Part shown: positions 1-10,278 of the stretch, piece after piece | How positions within the stretch are numbered: the stretch's first letter is position 1 | Layout: the number at the start of each line of letters is the position of its first letter | From: Actimicrobium sp. CCC2.4 | GTDB lineage: Bacteria; Pseudomonadota; Gammaproteobacteria; Burkholderiales; Burkholderiaceae_D | Assembly: GCF_034347385.1 (NCBI RefSeq) | Contig: NZ_CP133777.1 | Location: 124,001-188,000 of the forward strand | DNA length: 64,000 nt | Reading direction: 5' to 3' | The notes under the pieces: generated by a model | The model's input: the letters and a program-made list of their open reading frames with translations, nothing else | Databases searched by the model: none | Told to the model about the DNA's origin: nothing | Position numbers and translations under genes: made by a program

Positions 1-998
1 AAAGCTGTGTAAAAAAAGCAGAAGAAAACGATTGCGACCGCGTACAACAATGCGTGTATCGGCTCACCCGGTGCCATTGAAGAAGAAAGGTCCTTGAGAA
101 AACGTACAAACGGATTCGAGGTATCACCAGTTGTGAACCAACTTGTAATCGTCGCTGGGAATAAAATTATCGAAGAGGCAAAGATTGGTGGAATAACCCC
201 AGCCATATTCAACTTCAGCGGCAGATGACTGCTCTGCCCGCCGTAGATTTTATTTCCAACCTGCCGTTTCGCATAGTTCACCAGAATCTTACGCTGGCCA
301 CGTTCAATGAAAACCACTACAAACGTTACAACTGCTACCACCAAACAAATAAAGATCGCAGAGAAAGCACTCATTGAGCCCGTTCTTACCAATTCAAATA
401 ACCCACCTAAAGCAGTCGGCAGCCCAGCGGCGATACCAGCAAAAATAATAATCGAGATGCCGTTTCCCAGTCCTCGCTCGGTGATCTGCTCACCAAGCCA
501 CATCAAAAACATAGTGCCGGTAACCAACGTAACCACGCAAGTAAAACGGAACGCAAGACCTGGGTCCAAAACTAACCCAGCCTGAGACTCCAGCGCTACA
601 GCAATACCTAAAGCCTGGAAAAGCGCCAAAAAGAAGGTGCCGTAGCGAGTGTACTGAGTAATCTTGCGCCGACCAGATTCACCCTCTTTCTTCAACGCTT
701 CTAGCTGAGGTGACACAATCGACATCAATTGCATAATGATCGAAGCAGAAATGTAAGGCATGATCCCGAGTGCGAACACGGTGAATCGCGACAGCGCACC
801 ACCAGAGAACATATTAAACATTCCCAGAATACCACCCTGATTCTGCTTAAATAACTGCGCTAACTGTTGAGGATCGATCCCTGGGACCGGTATGTGAGCA
901 CCAAGCCTATAAACCACTAAGGCACCCAGCAAGAACCACAATCTACCCCAAGGAAAACCACTCGACGCACTCTTAGCAAGTTGAGGACTAGTTGCCAA
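1..998 (-). CDS. secY: Protein translocase subunit SecY (3' part cut by window edge)
   Basis: Core channel of the Sec translocon in the inner membrane. The visible 332 codons give the N-terminal three quarters of SecY, with hydrophobic segments and family stretches such as [14 protein letters not shown] near residue 40 and [13 protein letters not shown] near 180. The best start is a TTG at 998 (reads [14 protein letters not shown]), with GGAG at 1005-1008 upstream; an in-frame TGA at 1011-1013 limits the ORF, and the only other start codon in that interval is TTG 1010. It follows rplO by 25 bp as the distal part of the spc operon. The C-terminus lies outside the window. The identity is certain; the TTG start is well supported but not proven. 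Confidence 0.95.
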   Translation of the reverse strand, partial: MATSPQLAKSASSGFPWGRLWFLLGALVVYRLGAHIPVPGIDPQQLAQLFKQNQGGILGMFNMFSGGALSRFTVFALGIMPYISASIIMQLMSIVSPQLEALKKEGESGRRKITQYTRYGTFFLALFQALGIAVALESQAGLVLDPGLAFRFTCVVTLVTGTMFLMWLGEQITERGLGNGISIIIFAGIAAGLPTALGGLFELVRTGSMSAFSAIFICLVVAVVTFVVVFIERGQRKILVNYAKRQVGNKIYGGQSSHLPLKLNMAGVIPPIFASSIILFPATITSWFTTGDTSNPFVRFLKDLSSSMAPGEPIHALLYAVAIVFFCFFYTA

Positions 999-1023
999 TT
1001 CCCGCTCCAATCACATTGACACG

Positions 1024-1455
1024 TTAGGCAACAGAACCACCAACAGCTTCAATAGCAGCCTTGGCGCCCTTGGTAACAATGAGACCTTTCAGACTAACTT
1101 TTTTGGTAAGTTCGCCGGAAAGAATCACACGTACGACCCGAGCTAGTTCAGAAATTACACCAGCTTGCTTCAACGCAAGAATATCCACTTCGGAAACAGG
1201 CAAGCTTTCCAAGTCAGACAAACGCACCTCAGCCTTAAAAGGCGTCGCCATCGACTTAAAACCGCGCTTCGGCAAACGCCGCTGGAGTGGCATCTGCCCA
1301 CCCTCGAAACCGACTTTGTGAAAACCACCCGCACGAGACTTTTGTCCCTTGTGACCGCGACCCGCTGTCTTACCAATCCCAGAACCAATTCCACGGCCAA
1401 CACGACGTTTGTAGTGCTTCGCGCCATCTGCTGGTTGAATGCTGTTCAATTCCAT
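1024..1455 (-). CDS. rplO: 50S ribosomal protein L15
   Basis: Large-subunit protein that binds 23S rRNA late in assembly. The 143-aa product has the typical basic glycine-rich N-terminus ([21 protein letters not shown]) and the usual family length. It sits between rpmD (26 bp upstream) and secY (25 bp downstream), the conserved spc operon order, so it is cotranscribed with them. Confidence 0.98.
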   Translation of the reverse strand: MELNSIQPADGAKHYKRRVGRGIGSGIGKTAGRGHKGQKSRAGGFHKVGFEGGQMPLQRRLPKRGFKSMATPFKAEVRLSDLESLPVSEVDILALKQAGVISELARVVRVILSGELTKKVSLKGLIVTKGAKAAIEAVGGSVA

Positions 1456-1481
1456 AATTTTTCCTATGCGCCAGCCGAAGC

Positions 1482-1661
1482 TTACGAAATGACTTTTACA
1501 AGGTAGGAAACTTTATTGATCATGCCGCGAACCGCAGGCGTATCTTCGAGTTCCGAAACCGAATTAATTCCACGTAAACCAAGGCCGCGAACTGTAGCGC
1601 GATGTGTCTCGCGTGTACCGATCAATCCCTTGACTAACGTCACTTTCACTGTCTTTGCCAT
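1482..1661 (-). CDS. rpmD: 50S ribosomal protein L30
   Basis: Small large-subunit protein of 59 aa, beginning [12 protein letters not shown] and containing the L30 core around [10 protein letters not shown]. The ATG at 1661 is preferred over a GTG nine bases upstream because the AAGGTGA element sits about seven bases before the ATG and overlaps that GTG. It lies 10 bp after rpsE and 26 bp before rplO in the spc operon. Confidence 0.97.
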   Translation of the reverse strand: MAKTVKVTLVKGLIGTRETHRATVRGLGLRGINSVSELEDTPAVRGMINKVSYLVKVIS

Positions 1662-1671
1662 AGAGTTCACC

Positions 1672-2190
1672 TTAGCTCAGAATATCTTCAACTGATTTAC
1701 CGCGCTTAGCAGCAATATCAAATGGGGTATTCATTTTGGCCAGGCCGTTTAACGTCGCCCGAACCATGTTATACGGATTCGTTGAGCCATTTGACTTAGC
1801 AACAACGTTGGTCACACCCATTACCTCGAAAATGGCACGCATTGGACCACCAGCAATAACGCCAGTACCTTCTTTCGCGGGAGCCATCAGAACTGAAGAA
1901 GCACCGTGCTTACCAGTTACCGTATGTTGAAGCGTCCCGTTTTTCAGCGTAACCTTAATCATTTTACGACGCGCCTCTTCCATCGCCTTCTGTACGGCTA
2001 CAGGCACCTCTTTCGATTTGCCTTTACCCATACCGATACGACCTTCGCCATCGCCGACCACCGCAAGAGCGGCAAAACCCATGATCCGACCGCCCTTGAC
2101 CACTTTGGTCACGCGATTGACAGCGATCATTTTTTCGCGCATTCCGTCATCGGGCTTCTCGCTTTGCATCTTGGATTGCATTTTTGCCAT
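1672..2190 (-). CDS. rpsE: 30S ribosomal protein S5
   Basis: Small-subunit protein near the mRNA entry channel, involved in decoding fidelity. The 172-aa product has the double-stranded-RNA-binding-like N-terminal domain ([16 protein letters not shown]) and the C-terminal S5 domain. The N-terminal stretch [17 protein letters not shown] is a short extension as in other betaproteobacteria. It lies 12 bp after rplR and 10 bp before rpmD. Confidence 0.98.
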   Translation of the reverse strand: MAKMQSKMQSEKPDDGMREKMIAVNRVTKVVKGGRIMGFAALAVVGDGEGRIGMGKGKSKEVPVAVQKAMEEARRKMIKVTLKNGTLQHTVTGKHGASSVLMAPAKEGTGVIAGGPMRAIFEVMGVTNVVAKSNGSTNPYNMVRATLNGLAKMNTPFDIAAKRGKSVEDILS

Positions 2191-2202
2191 GATGTATTTT
2201 CC

Positions 2203-2565
2203 TTAGAACTTCAGACCAGCTTCACGAGCCGCTTCGGCAACTGCCTTAACGCGGCCGTGGTATCTAAAACCTGAACGATCGAACGCAACTTCAGCTATAC
2301 CAGCCGCAAGCGCCTTCTCAGCCACCCGCTTACCAATGATTGCAGCTGCAGCAGCGTTACCGCCTCTACCGGACTGACCAGCAAGCTCAAGACGAACTTC
2401 AGCTTCGAGCGTGGATGCGGACGCAAGTACCGTCGCGTCTGGCCCGATGATGCTTGCGTATATATGCAAGTTTGTCCGATGAACCGCGAGGCGAGTTACT
2501 TTTAACTCTGCGATCTTTGCACGGGTTTGGCGTGCGCGGCGCAGACGTGATTGTTTCTTATCCAT
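2203..2565 (-). CDS. rplR: 50S ribosomal protein L18
   Basis: 5S rRNA-binding protein of the central protuberance. The 120-aa product starts [17 protein letters not shown] and ends [11 protein letters not shown], both typical. The ATG at 2565 is chosen over an upstream TTG because an AGGGG element precedes it and it matches the family length. It lies 12 bp after rplF and 12 bp before rpsE. Confidence 0.98.
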   Translation of the reverse strand: MDKKQSRLRRARQTRAKIAELKVTRLAVHRTNLHIYASIIGPDATVLASASTLEAEVRLELAGQSGRGGNAAAAAIIGKRVAEKALAAGIAEVAFDRSGFRYHGRVKAVAEAAREAGLKF

Positions 2566-2577
2566 CGTCAACCCCTA

Positions 2578-3111
2578 TTACTTCTTCTTAGTTTCTTTGA
2601 TTGTTACCACCTCGTCCGAATAACGGACTCCCTTGCCTTTATACGGCTCAGGTGGACGGTAAGCACGGACCTCGGCTGCAACTTGACCAACACTCTGTCG
2701 GTTAATTCCCTTGATGAGAATCTCCGTCTGAGTTGGCGTGGCACAAGTAACACCCTCAGGCATGACGTGCACTACAGGATGCGAAAAACCTAGAGACAGA
2801 TTGAGCTTGTCACCCTGCGCTGCAGCACGATATCCGACGCCTACCAAATTCAGCTTCTTCTCGAAACCCTTGGTAACACCAATGACCATGTTACTAACGA
2901 GCGCACGGAGCGTTCCCCACATCGCATTTGCCTCGCGACTAACATCCGCCGCCGAAAAGACCAAAGATCCATTAACGATCTCGACCTTCACCAGTCCATT
3001 CAGCGACTGAACCAGTGTACCTAGCGGACCTTTGACGGTGATCGCCTGCTCGGAAATGATAGCCTCGACGCCGCTAGGCAGCGCCAATTGCATTTTACCT
3101 ACTCGTGACAT
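2578..3111 (-). CDS. rplF: 50S ribosomal protein L6
   Basis: Large-subunit protein near the factor-binding site. The 177-aa product starts [14 protein letters not shown]; a longer reading from 3156 would overlap the end of rpsH and is rejected. The C-terminal signature [11 protein letters not shown] is present. It lies 10 bp after rpsH and 12 bp before rplR. Confidence 0.98.
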   Translation of the reverse strand: MSRVGKMQLALPSGVEAIISEQAITVKGPLGTLVQSLNGLVKVEIVNGSLVFSAADVSREANAMWGTLRALVSNMVIGVTKGFEKKLNLVGVGYRAAAQGDKLNLSLGFSHPVVHVMPEGVTCATPTQTEILIKGINRQSVGQVAAEVRAYRPPEPYKGKGVRYSDEVVTIKETKKK

Positions 3112-3121
3112 CTTGCACTCC

Positions 3122-3517
3122 TTAGGCGACGTAGCAAATAACTTCGCCACCGACACCGGTCGCGCGCGCTTTGCGGTCAGTCATAACACCTTTGGGAGTG
3201 GAAACAATAGCCACACCCAAACCGTTCATGACATTAGGAATATCATCCTTGCCCTTGTAAATACGCAACCCAGGACGGGATACGCGCTCCAAGCGCTCAA
3301 TTACTGGACGACCAGCGTAATACTTCAAACCGATTTTCAATTCCGCCTTGCCATCTGCTTCAGCAACCACGAAATCTTCGATGTAACCCTCGTCTTTGAG
3401 GACGTTGGCAATTGCAATTTTGACCTTAGACGACGGCATAGAAACCGACGTCTTTTGCACAACCTGCGCATTGCGGATACGGGTCAGCATATCGGCGATA
3501 GGATCGCTCATACTCAT
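3122..3517 (-). CDS. rpsH: 30S ribosomal protein S8
   Basis: Primary 16S rRNA-binding protein; in E. coli it is the translational repressor of the spc operon. The 131-aa product starts [16 protein letters not shown] and ends in the conserved GGEVICYVA. Gaps are 14 bp to rpsN and 10 bp to rplF. Whether the repressor function holds here is not visible; the E. coli target lies at the rplX-rplE boundary, which is only 5 bp here. Confidence 0.98.
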   Translation of the reverse strand: MSMSDPIADMLTRIRNAQVVQKTSVSMPSSKVKIAIANVLKDEGYIEDFVVAEADGKAELKIGLKYYAGRPVIERLERVSRPGLRIYKGKDDIPNVMNGLGVAIVSTPKGVMTDRKARATGVGGEVICYVA

Positions 3518-3531
3518 TGCATATTCTCCTA

Positions 3532-3837
3532 TTACCAGCTTGCTTTTGTCATACCGGGAACTTCACCACGCATGGCGACTTCACGGAGCTTAATACGGCC
3601 CAAACCGAACTTGCGGAAAGTGCCACGAGGGCGACCAGTCAACGCACAACGATTACGTTGTCGCGTCGGAGCCGAATTACGAGGAAGCGACTGTAATTTC
3701 AGGCGAGCTTCGTAGCGCTCTTCTTCCGACTTCGATTGGTCATCAATGATTGCCTTCAACGCCGCGCGCTTTCCAGCAAATTTCTTTACCAGATCTGCTC
3801 GCTTCTGTTCGCGATTAATCAATGCCAGCTTTGCCAT
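3532..3837 (-). CDS. rpsN: 30S ribosomal protein S14 (zinc-independent form)
   Basis: Small-subunit head protein. The 101-aa length and the lack of paired CxxC motifs (only one Cys in [14 protein letters not shown]) mark the long, zinc-free form. It ends in the conserved MTKASW. Located 7 bp after rplE and 14 bp before rpsH. Confidence 0.98.
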   Translation of the reverse strand: MAKLALINREQKRADLVKKFAGKRAALKAIIDDQSKSEEERYEARLKLQSLPRNSAPTRQRNRCALTGRPRGTFRKFGLGRIKLREVAMRGEVPGMTKASW

Positions 3838-3844
3838 GGCGACC

Positions 3845-4384
3845 TCAGTTTCTAAACGGGAATTTAAAGGCGGCGAGTAGCGATTTCGCTTCGTCGTCGG
3901 TCTTGGCGGTGGTCGTGATGCTGATGTTCATACCACGCAGCACATCGATCTTGTCGTACTCAATCTCGGGAAAAATAATTTGTTCTTTCACGCCGATATT
4001 GTAGTTGCCTCGGCCATCAAATGCGCGCCCCGAAATACCGCGAAAATCGCGAACACGTGGCAGTGCAACTGTGACCAACCGATCGAGAAACTCATACATA
4101 TGAGCGCCGCGAAGTGTAACCATGCAGCCAATCGGATAGCCTTCGCGGATCTTAAAACCCGCAATCGCTTTGCGTGCCTTGGTCACGACTGGCTTTTGTC
4201 CAGCAATCTTGGTCAAATCACCTACAGCATGCTCAATGATCTTCTTATCCGCGATTGCCTCAGATAGCCCCATATTCAGGGTAATCTTCAAAATCCGCGG
4301 GACTTCCATTACTGATTTGTACGAGTACTTTGCAGTTAGATCAGCAACAATCTTTTCTTTATAAAACTCTTGGAGACGGGCCAT
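3845..4384 (-). CDS. rplE: 50S ribosomal protein L5
   Basis: 5S rRNA-binding protein that contacts P-site tRNA. The 179-aa product starts [12 protein letters not shown] and carries the L5 core ([14 protein letters not shown] and [13 protein letters not shown]). The start lies 5 bp after the rplX stop, suggesting coupled translation. Confidence 0.98.
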   Translation of the reverse strand: MARLQEFYKEKIVADLTAKYSYKSVMEVPRILKITLNMGLSEAIADKKIIEHAVGDLTKIAGQKPVVTKARKAIAGFKIREGYPIGCMVTLRGAHMYEFLDRLVTVALPRVRDFRGISGRAFDGRGNYNIGVKEQIIFPEIEYDKIDVLRGMNISITTTAKTDDEAKSLLAAFKFPFRN

Positions 4385-4389
4385 GATCT

Positions 4390-4704
4390 TTAAACCTTTA
4401 CAGCTTCGCCACTGGACTTAAAAACGCGAACGAGACCACCGTCAACAGTTTTAAATCCAACACGATCAGCTTTGCCTGTTGCGGCATTAAACAACGCAAC
4501 ATTCGACACATGAATCGGCATCAACTTATCCATGATGCCGCCGGTGGTACCAGTCATCGGGTTGGGCTTTGTCGCTTTCTTCGCAACATTGATCCCATCA
4601 ACCAACACGTGATCAGCATCGACTCGCTTGAGAATAGTTCCCCGCTTACCTTTGTCTTTGCCAGCCAGGACGATAACTTCGTCATTCTTCTTAATCTTAT
4701 CCAT
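4390..4704 (-). CDS. rplX: 50S ribosomal protein L24
   Basis: Assembly-initiating 23S rRNA-binding protein. The 104-aa product has the N-terminal KOW motif ([15 protein letters not shown]). It lies 9 bp after rplN and 5 bp before rplE. Confidence 0.98.
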   Translation of the reverse strand: MDKIKKNDEVIVLAGKDKGKRGTILKRVDADHVLVDGINVAKKATKPNPMTGTTGGIMDKLMPIHVSNVALFNAATGKADRVGFKTVDGGLVRVFKSSGEAVKV

Positions 4705-4713
4705 CGTTACCCC

Positions 4714-5082
4714 TTACAAGACTTCAGGAGCAAGAGACACGATTTTCATGAACCGCTCAGTGCGCAGCTCACGTGTCACAGGCCCAAATATGCGCGTACC
4801 AATAGGCTCGAGCTTTGCGTTCAACAAAACCGCTGCATTGGTATCAAATTTAACCAATGAACCGTCCTGGCGACGAACGCCCTTAGCTGTACGAACCACC
4901 ACCGCATTGTAGATCTCGCCTTTTTTGACACGACCGCGAGGTGCTGCAACCTTCACAGTAACCTTGATCACGTCGCCGATTCCAGCATATCGACGCTTGG
5001 AACCACCGAGAACCTTAATGCACATGACTTCGCGCGCACCGGTGTTGTCGGCTACTTCTAGCCGGCTTTCAGTTTGAATCAT
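4714..5082 (-). CDS. rplN: 50S ribosomal protein L14
   Basis: 23S rRNA-binding protein at the subunit interface. The 122-aa product starts [17 protein letters not shown] and has the usual length. It is the first gene of the spc-type operon; a 214-bp gap separates it from rpsQ, much longer than the other gaps in the block. Confidence 0.98.
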   Translation of the reverse strand: MIQTESRLEVADNTGAREVMCIKVLGGSKRRYAGIGDVIKVTVKVAAPRGRVKKGEIYNAVVVRTAKGVRRQDGSLVKFDTNAAVLLNAKLEPIGTRIFGPVTRELRTERFMKIVSLAPEVL

Positions 5083-5296
5083 AATATTTTCTTTCCCAAC
5101 TTAACCCGAACAATCCGCACAATGCGGCATTACGGTTAGTCTTGGTCCCGCCAGCTGATCTTTTTACATCAGAACTGATTGGGTGGACGATTTCCAAAAC
5201 TTCGAACTTAATATTCGCCTACTTAATACCCGTGGAGTACAAAGCACTGCGAAGCCCAGCATTATGTCAGAAATAAGCTGGGCTTTCAACTATTGC
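5083..5296 (-). promoter_or_regulatory. rpsQ-rplN intergenic region with stem-loop
   Basis: A 214-bp spacer at the expected S10/spc operon boundary. It contains a 9-bp perfect inverted repeat (5252-5260 with 5277-5285, 16-nt loop) just after rpsQ and a small GC hairpin (5115-5127). Neither is followed by a clear U-tract on the minus strand. I find no convincing -35/-10 pair. It plausibly holds the spc promoter and an attenuation or processing site. Confidence 0.5.
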
Positions 5297-5572
5297 TTAA
5301 ACAATTTGTACAGCTTGCACTACTCGGGTAACTGTCCAGGCTTTGGTCTTTGAAATTGGACGACCTTCCTGAATTTCAACCGTATCACCCGTCTTGGCCT
5401 GATTGGCTTCATCATGCGCGTGATACTTATTAGAACGCATGATGATTTTCCCGTACAGCGGGTGTTTCACATGGCGCTCGATCAGTACAGTAACCGTCTT
5501 GTCCATCTTGTCAGACACCACCTTACCAATCAGCGTGCGCTTAAGCGCTACCTTCTTCACTGGATCGTTCAT
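5297..5572 (-). CDS. rpsQ: 30S ribosomal protein S17
   Basis: Primary 16S rRNA-binding protein. The 91-aa product has the S17 core ([20 protein letters not shown]). Its ATG overlaps the rpmC stop by one base (TAATG), implying translational coupling. It ends the S10-type operon before the rpsQ-rplN gap. Confidence 0.98.
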   Translation of the reverse strand: MNDPVKKVALKRTLIGKVVSDKMDKTVTVLIERHVKHPLYGKIIMRSNKYHAHDEANQAKTGDTVEIQEGRPISKTKAWTVTRVVQAVQIV

Positions 5573-5763
5573 TATTTGGCGTCCTTCACGTTCATGACAG
5601 TTTTTACACGAGCGATATCTCGGCGTACCTTTTTGAGCTGGGACGTATTGTTCAACTGTTGCGTCGCGATTTGCATGCGCAAGCCGAACTGCGCCTTCAA
5701 CAATGCGTTCAGTTCGATAGTCAAAGCCGCTTGATCCTTGCCTTGGAGTTCAGATGTCTTCAT
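5572..5763 (-). CDS. rpmC: 50S ribosomal protein L29
   Basis: Small helical protein near the polypeptide exit tunnel, 63 aa starting [14 protein letters not shown]. The ATG at 5763 follows a GAGGAG ribosome-binding site; a GTG six bases upstream is less well placed. Its stop shares one base with the rpsQ start. Confidence 0.97.
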   Translation of the reverse strand: MKTSELQGKDQAALTIELNALLKAQFGLRMQIATQQLNNTSQLKKVRRDIARVKTVMNVKDAK

Positions 5764-5774
5764 ATTCACTCCTC

Positions 5775-6194
5775 TTATTGGCCGACTTGACGAACGACGA
5801 ACGTAGTCAACAGCGGCAGTTTAGCTGCAGCGAGACGAAACGCCTCACGTGCCAATGTTTCATCAACGCCGTCCATCTCGTACAGCATTTTACCTGGCTG
5901 AATTTCAGCGACGTAATATTCAGGATTACCCTTACCATTACCCATCCGAACTTCGGCCGGCTTTTGCGAAATAGGCTTATCCGGAAAGATACGAATCCAG
6001 ATACGACCACCGCGCTTGATGTGACGAGTCATTGCCCGGCGCGCCGCTTCAATTTGACGGGCTGTGATACGACCACGACCAATCGCCTTCAAGCCAAACT
6101 CACCAAACGAGACCGCCGTACCCCGAGAGTGAGAGATACCCTTATTGCGCCCCTTTTGTTCCTTGCGGTACTTTCTGCGTGCTGGTTGCAGCAT
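5775..6194 (-). CDS. rplP: 50S ribosomal protein L16
   Basis: Large-subunit protein near the A-site tRNA elbow. The 139-aa product starts [16 protein letters not shown] and carries the L16 core ([20 protein letters not shown]). Only 2 bp separate it from the rpsC stop, whose final codons include the GGAG ribosome-binding site. Confidence 0.98.
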   Translation of the reverse strand: MLQPARRKYRKEQKGRNKGISHSRGTAVSFGEFGLKAIGRGRITARQIEAARRAMTRHIKRGGRIWIRIFPDKPISQKPAEVRMGNGKGNPEYYVAEIQPGKMLYEMDGVDETLAREAFRLAAAKLPLLTTFVVRQVGQ

Positions 6195-6196
6195 GG

Positions 6197-7054
6197 TTAT
6201 TCTCCTGCTTTCTCAGCAAGTGCCGGAACTGCTGCATCAGCAGGACCGTCTGGCTTTTTTGCGCGAACACGTTTTGCAGCAGGCAGTACCCCAGGAGCAG
6301 CGGCATTAGGCTGACCATCCGGTCGTGCAGTACGCGGACGCGAACTCGGTTTTCCATCGTCACGACGTGGTCCACGACGCTTCTTGTCATCATCGGCGGC
6401 AGTATCTAAAGTTGGAGTTTCGCCGCTTGCGAGACGATCACCTTTATAGACCCAAACCTTAATACCAATAATGCCGTAAGTCGTTAACGCTTCACCAAAT
6501 CCATAGTCAATATCAGCTCGCAACGTATGGAGAGGTACGCGGCCTTCGCGATACCACTCCTTACGAGCAATTTCGATACCGTTTAAACGACCCGAGGACA
6601 TAATCTTGATACCCTGAGCGCCCAAACGCATTGCATTTTGCATAGCGCGCTTCATTGCGCGACGGAACATGATGCGTTTCTCGAGTTGCTGAGCAATCGA
6701 ATCAGCTATCAATTGCGCATCGGTTTCCGGCTTACGAATCTCTTCAATATTGACGTGCACGGGCACGCCCATCATTTTACCTAGCGCTGCCTTGAGGACC
6801 TCAATGTCCTCACCCTTTTTACCAATCACGACCCCTGGCCGCGAACTGTAAATGGTAATTCGAGCGTTTTTTGCAGGACGCTCAATAACGACGCGGCCGA
6901 CAGATGCGTTTTTCAACTTAGTTTTAAGGTAGGCACGCACTTTCAAGTCTTCAATCAGCATGGTGGCAAAGTTTGCATTGCCAGCATACCAACGTGAACC
7001 CCAATTGCGTGTCACTGATAAGCGAAATCCTGTTGGATGTATCTTCTGTCCCAT
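6197..7054 (-). CDS. rpsC: 30S ribosomal protein S3 with C-terminal extension
   Basis: Small-subunit protein with mRNA-entry helicase role. The N-terminal KH domain ([18 protein letters not shown], about residues 60-90) and the S3 C-terminal domain are complete by about residue 210. A further roughly 70 residues form a low-complexity tail rich in Lys, Arg, Pro, Ala and Asp. At 285 aa it is about 50 residues longer than the E. coli protein; related betaproteobacteria also have long S3 tails. It lies 9 bp after rplV. Confidence 0.97.
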   Translation of the reverse strand: MGQKIHPTGFRLSVTRNWGSRWYAGNANFATMLIEDLKVRAYLKTKLKNASVGRVVIERPAKNARITIYSSRPGVVIGKKGEDIEVLKAALGKMMGVPVHVNIEEIRKPETDAQLIADSIAQQLEKRIMFRRAMKRAMQNAMRLGAQGIKIMSSGRLNGIEIARKEWYREGRVPLHTLRADIDYGFGEALTTYGIIGIKVWVYKGDRLASGETPTLDTAADDDKKRRGPRRDDGKPSSRPRTARPDGQPNAAAPGVLPAAKRVRAKKPDGPADAAVPALAEKAGE

Positions 7055-7063
7055 CGTGACCCC

Positions 7064-7393
7064 TTAGTTTCCGACAGTCACATAAATGTGACAGGATTGT
7101 TTCGAGATACGATCACCACGGCCCTTGGCTCGCGCAGTAAAGCGCTTAAGGACCGAACCCTTTTCGACATAAATAGTTGTAACTTTCAACTCATCTATAT
7201 CGGCACCGTCGTTGTGCTCTGCGTTTGCGATCGCCGATTCAAGGACACGCTTAATGATAACAGCGCCTTTTTTCGGACTAAACTGCAAGATGTTCAACGC
7301 TTGATCGACTTTTTTTCCCCGTATGAGATCTGCAACTAGACGGCCCTTTTGGGCCGACAGGCGCACACCACGGAGAGTAGCTTTAGTTTCCAT
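7064..7393 (-). CDS. rplV: 50S ribosomal protein L22
   Basis: Protein lining the exit tunnel, whose beta-hairpin loop affects macrolide action in other bacteria. The 109-aa product starts [16 protein letters not shown]; an ATG one codon upstream is also possible. The conserved [13 protein letters not shown] loop is present. It lies 9 bp after rpsS. Confidence 0.97.
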   Translation of the reverse strand: METKATLRGVRLSAQKGRLVADLIRGKKVDQALNILQFSPKKGAVIIKRVLESAIANAEHNDGADIDELKVTTIYVEKGSVLKRFTARAKGRGDRISKQSCHIYVTVGN

Positions 7394-7402
7394 CATCGGA
7401 CC

Positions 7403-7678
7403 TTATTTCTTAGCCTTCTTATCGGCGGCATGACCCTTGAACGTACGGGTCAAAGCGAATTCGCCAAGTTTATGGCCAACCATGTTTTCAGAAACATAGA
7501 CCGGCACATGTTGCTTGCCGTTATGCACCGCGATAGTCAAGCCGATGAAATCTGGCATGATTGTCGACCGACGTGACCAAGTTTTAATTGGCTTCTTGTC
7601 TTTGATCGCCTGCGCAGTCTCTACCTTCTTCACAAGGTGGGCGTCACAGAACGGCCCTTTTTTCAATGAACGTGTCAT
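7403..7678 (-). CDS. rpsS: 30S ribosomal protein S19
   Basis: Small-subunit head protein of 91 aa, starting [15 protein letters not shown] and carrying the conserved [13 protein letters not shown]. Gaps are 9 bp to rplB and 9 bp to rplV within the S10 operon. Confidence 0.98.
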   Translation of the reverse strand: MTRSLKKGPFCDAHLVKKVETAQAIKDKKPIKTWSRRSTIMPDFIGLTIAVHNGKQHVPVYVSENMVGHKLGEFALTRTFKGHAADKKAKK

Positions 7679-7687
7679 TTTTTTTCC

Positions 7688-8515
7688 TTATTTCTTGCCG
7701 CGGCGCGAGATGATCATTGACGTAGTACGCTTGTTGCGGCGCGTCTTCTTGCCCTTAGTTTGCTGACCCCATGGCGAAACCGGGTGACGACCAGCTGCAG
7801 TCTTACCTTCACCACCACCGTGCGGATGGTCAACTGGGTTCATTACCACACCGCGAACGGTAGGGCGAACACCACGCCAACGCATAGCACCAGCTTTACC
7901 GATCTTGCGGAGGTTGTGCTCGCCGTTGCCAACTTCACCAACAGTCGCACGACATTCGACGTGAACACGACGCACTTCACCTGAGCGCAAGCGAACCTGG
8001 GCGTAAGTACCATCGCGAGCCATTAAAACCACACCAGCTCCGGCTGTACGCGCCATTTGCGCGCCTTTTCCTGGCAGCATCTCGACGCAATGCATCGTTG
8101 TGCCGACTGGAATATTGCGAATTGGCAAGCAGTTACCCGATTTGATTGGTGCCTCGGAACCATTCATTACCTGATCACCAACCGCCATGCCCTTGGTTGC
8201 AATGATGTAATGACGCTCACCATCTGCATAACAAAGTAAGGCAATATTAGCTGTCCGATTCGGATCGTATTCAATACGCTCCACTTTCGCAGGAATGCCG
8301 TCCTTGATACGACGGAAATCGATAACGCGATAGTGTTGCTTGTGGCCGCCGCCAATATGACGGGTAGTGATATGCCCGTTATTGTTACGACCTGCACTCT
8401 TTGATTGAGCTTCGATCAAGCCAGCAAATGGGCGACCTTTATACAAGTCGGCATTGACTACCTTGACCATGCCGCGACGGCCAGGTGAGGTTGGTTTTAC
8501 CTTAACGAGTGCCAT
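7688..8515 (-). CDS. rplB: 50S ribosomal protein L2
   Basis: Large-subunit protein needed for subunit association and peptidyl transferase structure. The 275-aa product has the conserved C-terminal motif [14 protein letters not shown] with the critical His. Its ATG overlaps the rplW stop by one base. Confidence 0.98.
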   Translation of the reverse strand: MALVKVKPTSPGRRGMVKVVNADLYKGRPFAGLIEAQSKSAGRNNNGHITTRHIGGGHKQHYRVIDFRRIKDGIPAKVERIEYDPNRTANIALLCYADGERHYIIATKGMAVGDQVMNGSEAPIKSGNCLPIRNIPVGTTMHCVEMLPGKGAQMARTAGAGVVLMARDGTYAQVRLRSGEVRRVHVECRATVGEVGNGEHNLRKIGKAGAMRWRGVRPTVRGVVMNPVDHPHGGGEGKTAAGRHPVSPWGQQTKGKKTRRNKRTTSMIISRRGKK

Positions 8516-8832
8516 TATTTAGCCTCCTCGGTGAAGTTGATTTCCTGACCAGGCTTCAAGCAAACAAATGCGCGACGCGTATGATTGCGGCGACCGTTGA
8601 ATTTGCCCGAACGCTTCTTCTTACCTTGGCGATTCGCAACTTGCACGGACTCGACTTCGACTTTGAAAAGCAACTCGACCGCAGCTTTTACTTCAAGCTT
8701 AGTTGCGTCCGGCATGATCAGAAAAACGACTTGTTCATTTTTCTCTGCAACAAAGGTAGCTTTTTCCGAAATAACTGGAGCCAGTAAAACCTTCATCAAC
8801 CGCTCTTCGCTGAATTTCAAATTCGCGCTCAT
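8515..8832 (-). CDS. rplW: 50S ribosomal protein L23
   Basis: Exit-tunnel protein that docks trigger factor and SRP. The 105-aa product contains [11 protein letters not shown] and ends in the typical [14 protein letters not shown]. The start overlaps the rplD stop by four bases (ATGA) and the stop overlaps the rplB start, so the rplD-rplW-rplB trio is tightly coupled. Confidence 0.98.
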   Translation of the reverse strand: MSANLKFSEERLMKVLLAPVISEKATFVAEKNEQVVFLIMPDATKLEVKAAVELLFKVEVESVQVANRQGKKKRSGKFNGRRNHTRRAFVCLKPGQEINFTEEAK

Positions 8833-9452
8833 GCCAACATCTCCTCAATCTTTGCCAATGCGGCCTTGGTAATTACAATTTTCTTGTAAAAGACCAGCGA
8901 CACAGGATCAGCATGACGTGGCTCAACAATCAGGACATGCGGCAAATTGCGTGAAGCAAGCACCAGGTTCTCATCGATAGTGTCAGCAATAATCAATACT
9001 GACTCGAGGAGACCCATTTCCTTCAGCTTTGAAGACAGCAGCTTCGTCTTTGGCGCTTCGAGGGAAATTTCCTCGATCACTGAAATACGTCCTTCGCGTG
9101 CCAACTGGGAGAGGATCGAGCACAAACCAGCGCGATACATCTTCTTATTAACTTTGTGCGAGTAGTTTTGATCGGGCGAATTTGGAAAAATCCTACCGCC
9201 GCCACGCCAAAGAGGTGAGGACGACATACCGGCACGAGCGCGACCCGTACCTTTTTGACGCCAAGGTTTCTTGGTAGTGTGATGAACTTCTTCGCGATTC
9301 TTTTGCTTGCTGTTACCACTACGGGCGTTAGCCTGATAAGCGACAACGACTTGATGGATCAGCGCTTCGTTGTAGTCGCGGCCAAAAATAGTATCAGGCG
9401 CTGCTACATCGGATTCTGCTTGACCTTGGTCATTAAGGAGCTTGAGTTCCAT
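8829..9452 (-). CDS. rplD: 50S ribosomal protein L4
   Basis: Exit-tunnel constriction protein; in E. coli it also represses the S10 operon. The 207-aa product has the tunnel-loop motif [19 protein letters not shown]. Only 3 bp separate it from rplC. Autoregulation is not shown by this sequence. Confidence 0.98.
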   Translation of the reverse strand: MELKLLNDQGQAESDVAAPDTIFGRDYNEALIHQVVVAYQANARSGNSKQKNREEVHHTTKKPWRQKGTGRARAGMSSSPLWRGGGRIFPNSPDQNYSHKVNKKMYRAGLCSILSQLAREGRISVIEEISLEAPKTKLLSSKLKEMGLLESVLIIADTIDENLVLASRNLPHVLIVEPRHADPVSLVFYKKIVITKAALAKIEEMLA

Positions 9453-9455
9453 TAA

Positions 9456-10112
9456 TTAAGCTCCTTTCTTGGCTTTGATTTTGACAGCGGGCGAGACAAC
9501 GACCTCACCATTCTTGGCACCTGGCACGGCGCCTTTAATCAGCAAAAGCTGACGCTCAGCATCAATACGTGCGATTTCAAGATTTTGGGTCGTAACGGTA
9601 ACATCACCCATGTGACCCGTCATACGCTTACCGGGAAACACGCGGCCTGGATCTTGTGCCATACCAATTGAACCTGGCACGTTGTGCGAGCGGGAATTAC
9701 CGTGCGTAGCGCGACCGGAGCTAAAGTTGTAACGCTTAATGACACCAGCGTATCCTTTACCAATCGAAATACCTTGTACGTCAACTTTTTGACCAACTTC
9801 GAAAAGACTAGCCGCGACAATATCGCCAGCTTTCATTTCGGAAGCTTTCACCGCATCGATACGAAATTCTTTTAGGATCGTACCAGCTTCAACACCAGCT
9901 TTGGCATGATGCCCAGCTGTAGCTTGATTGACACGCGAAGCGCGTCGCTGACCGAATGCAACCTGAACAGCGGTATATCCATCTGTTTCAGGGGTTTTTA
10001 TTTGGGTGACTCGGTTGTTCGATACGTCAACTACGGTAACTGGAATTGAATCGCCGTCATCCGTAAATATACGCATCATTCCAACCTTGCGACCAACAAG
10101 GCCAAGGCTCAT
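9456..10112 (-). CDS. rplC: 50S ribosomal protein L3
   Basis: Assembly-initiator protein reaching the peptidyl transferase centre. The 218-aa product starts [16 protein letters not shown] and has the loop motif [17 protein letters not shown] containing the Gln that is methylated by PrmB in E. coli. The 166-bp gap from rpsJ contains a likely internal promoter. Confidence 0.98.
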   Translation of the reverse strand: MSLGLVGRKVGMMRIFTDDGDSIPVTVVDVSNNRVTQIKTPETDGYTAVQVAFGQRRASRVNQATAGHHAKAGVEAGTILKEFRIDAVKASEMKAGDIVAASLFEVGQKVDVQGISIGKGYAGVIKRYNFSSGRATHGNSRSHNVPGSIGMAQDPGRVFPGKRMTGHMGDVTVTTQNLEIARIDAERQLLLIKGAVPGAKNGEVVVSPAVKIKAKKGA

Positions 10113-10211
10113 TTTTTCTCCATTCCCGCCTACGATTGGGCAGGGCTGTTGTTTGTACTACTAAATAACGTGGAGGAATTCTAGAAATACCATCCCCCAC
10201 CGAAGCCCGAA

Positions 10212-10240
10212 ATTATAACGGCAGTTCCATTCTTCTACAA
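10212..10240 (-). promoter_or_regulatory. Putative internal promoter between rpsJ and rplC
   Basis: On the minus strand a perfect -10 box TATAAT (10212-10217) lies 17 bp from TTGTAG (10235-10240), which matches the -35 consensus mainly in TTG. It lies in the 166-bp rpsJ-rplC gap and points into rplC, about 100 bp before its start. The -10 and spacing are good and the -35 is weak. Confidence 0.5.
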
Positions 10241-10278
10241 CAAATAATTCGAGAATTCGACATACCTCAACCGATAAA

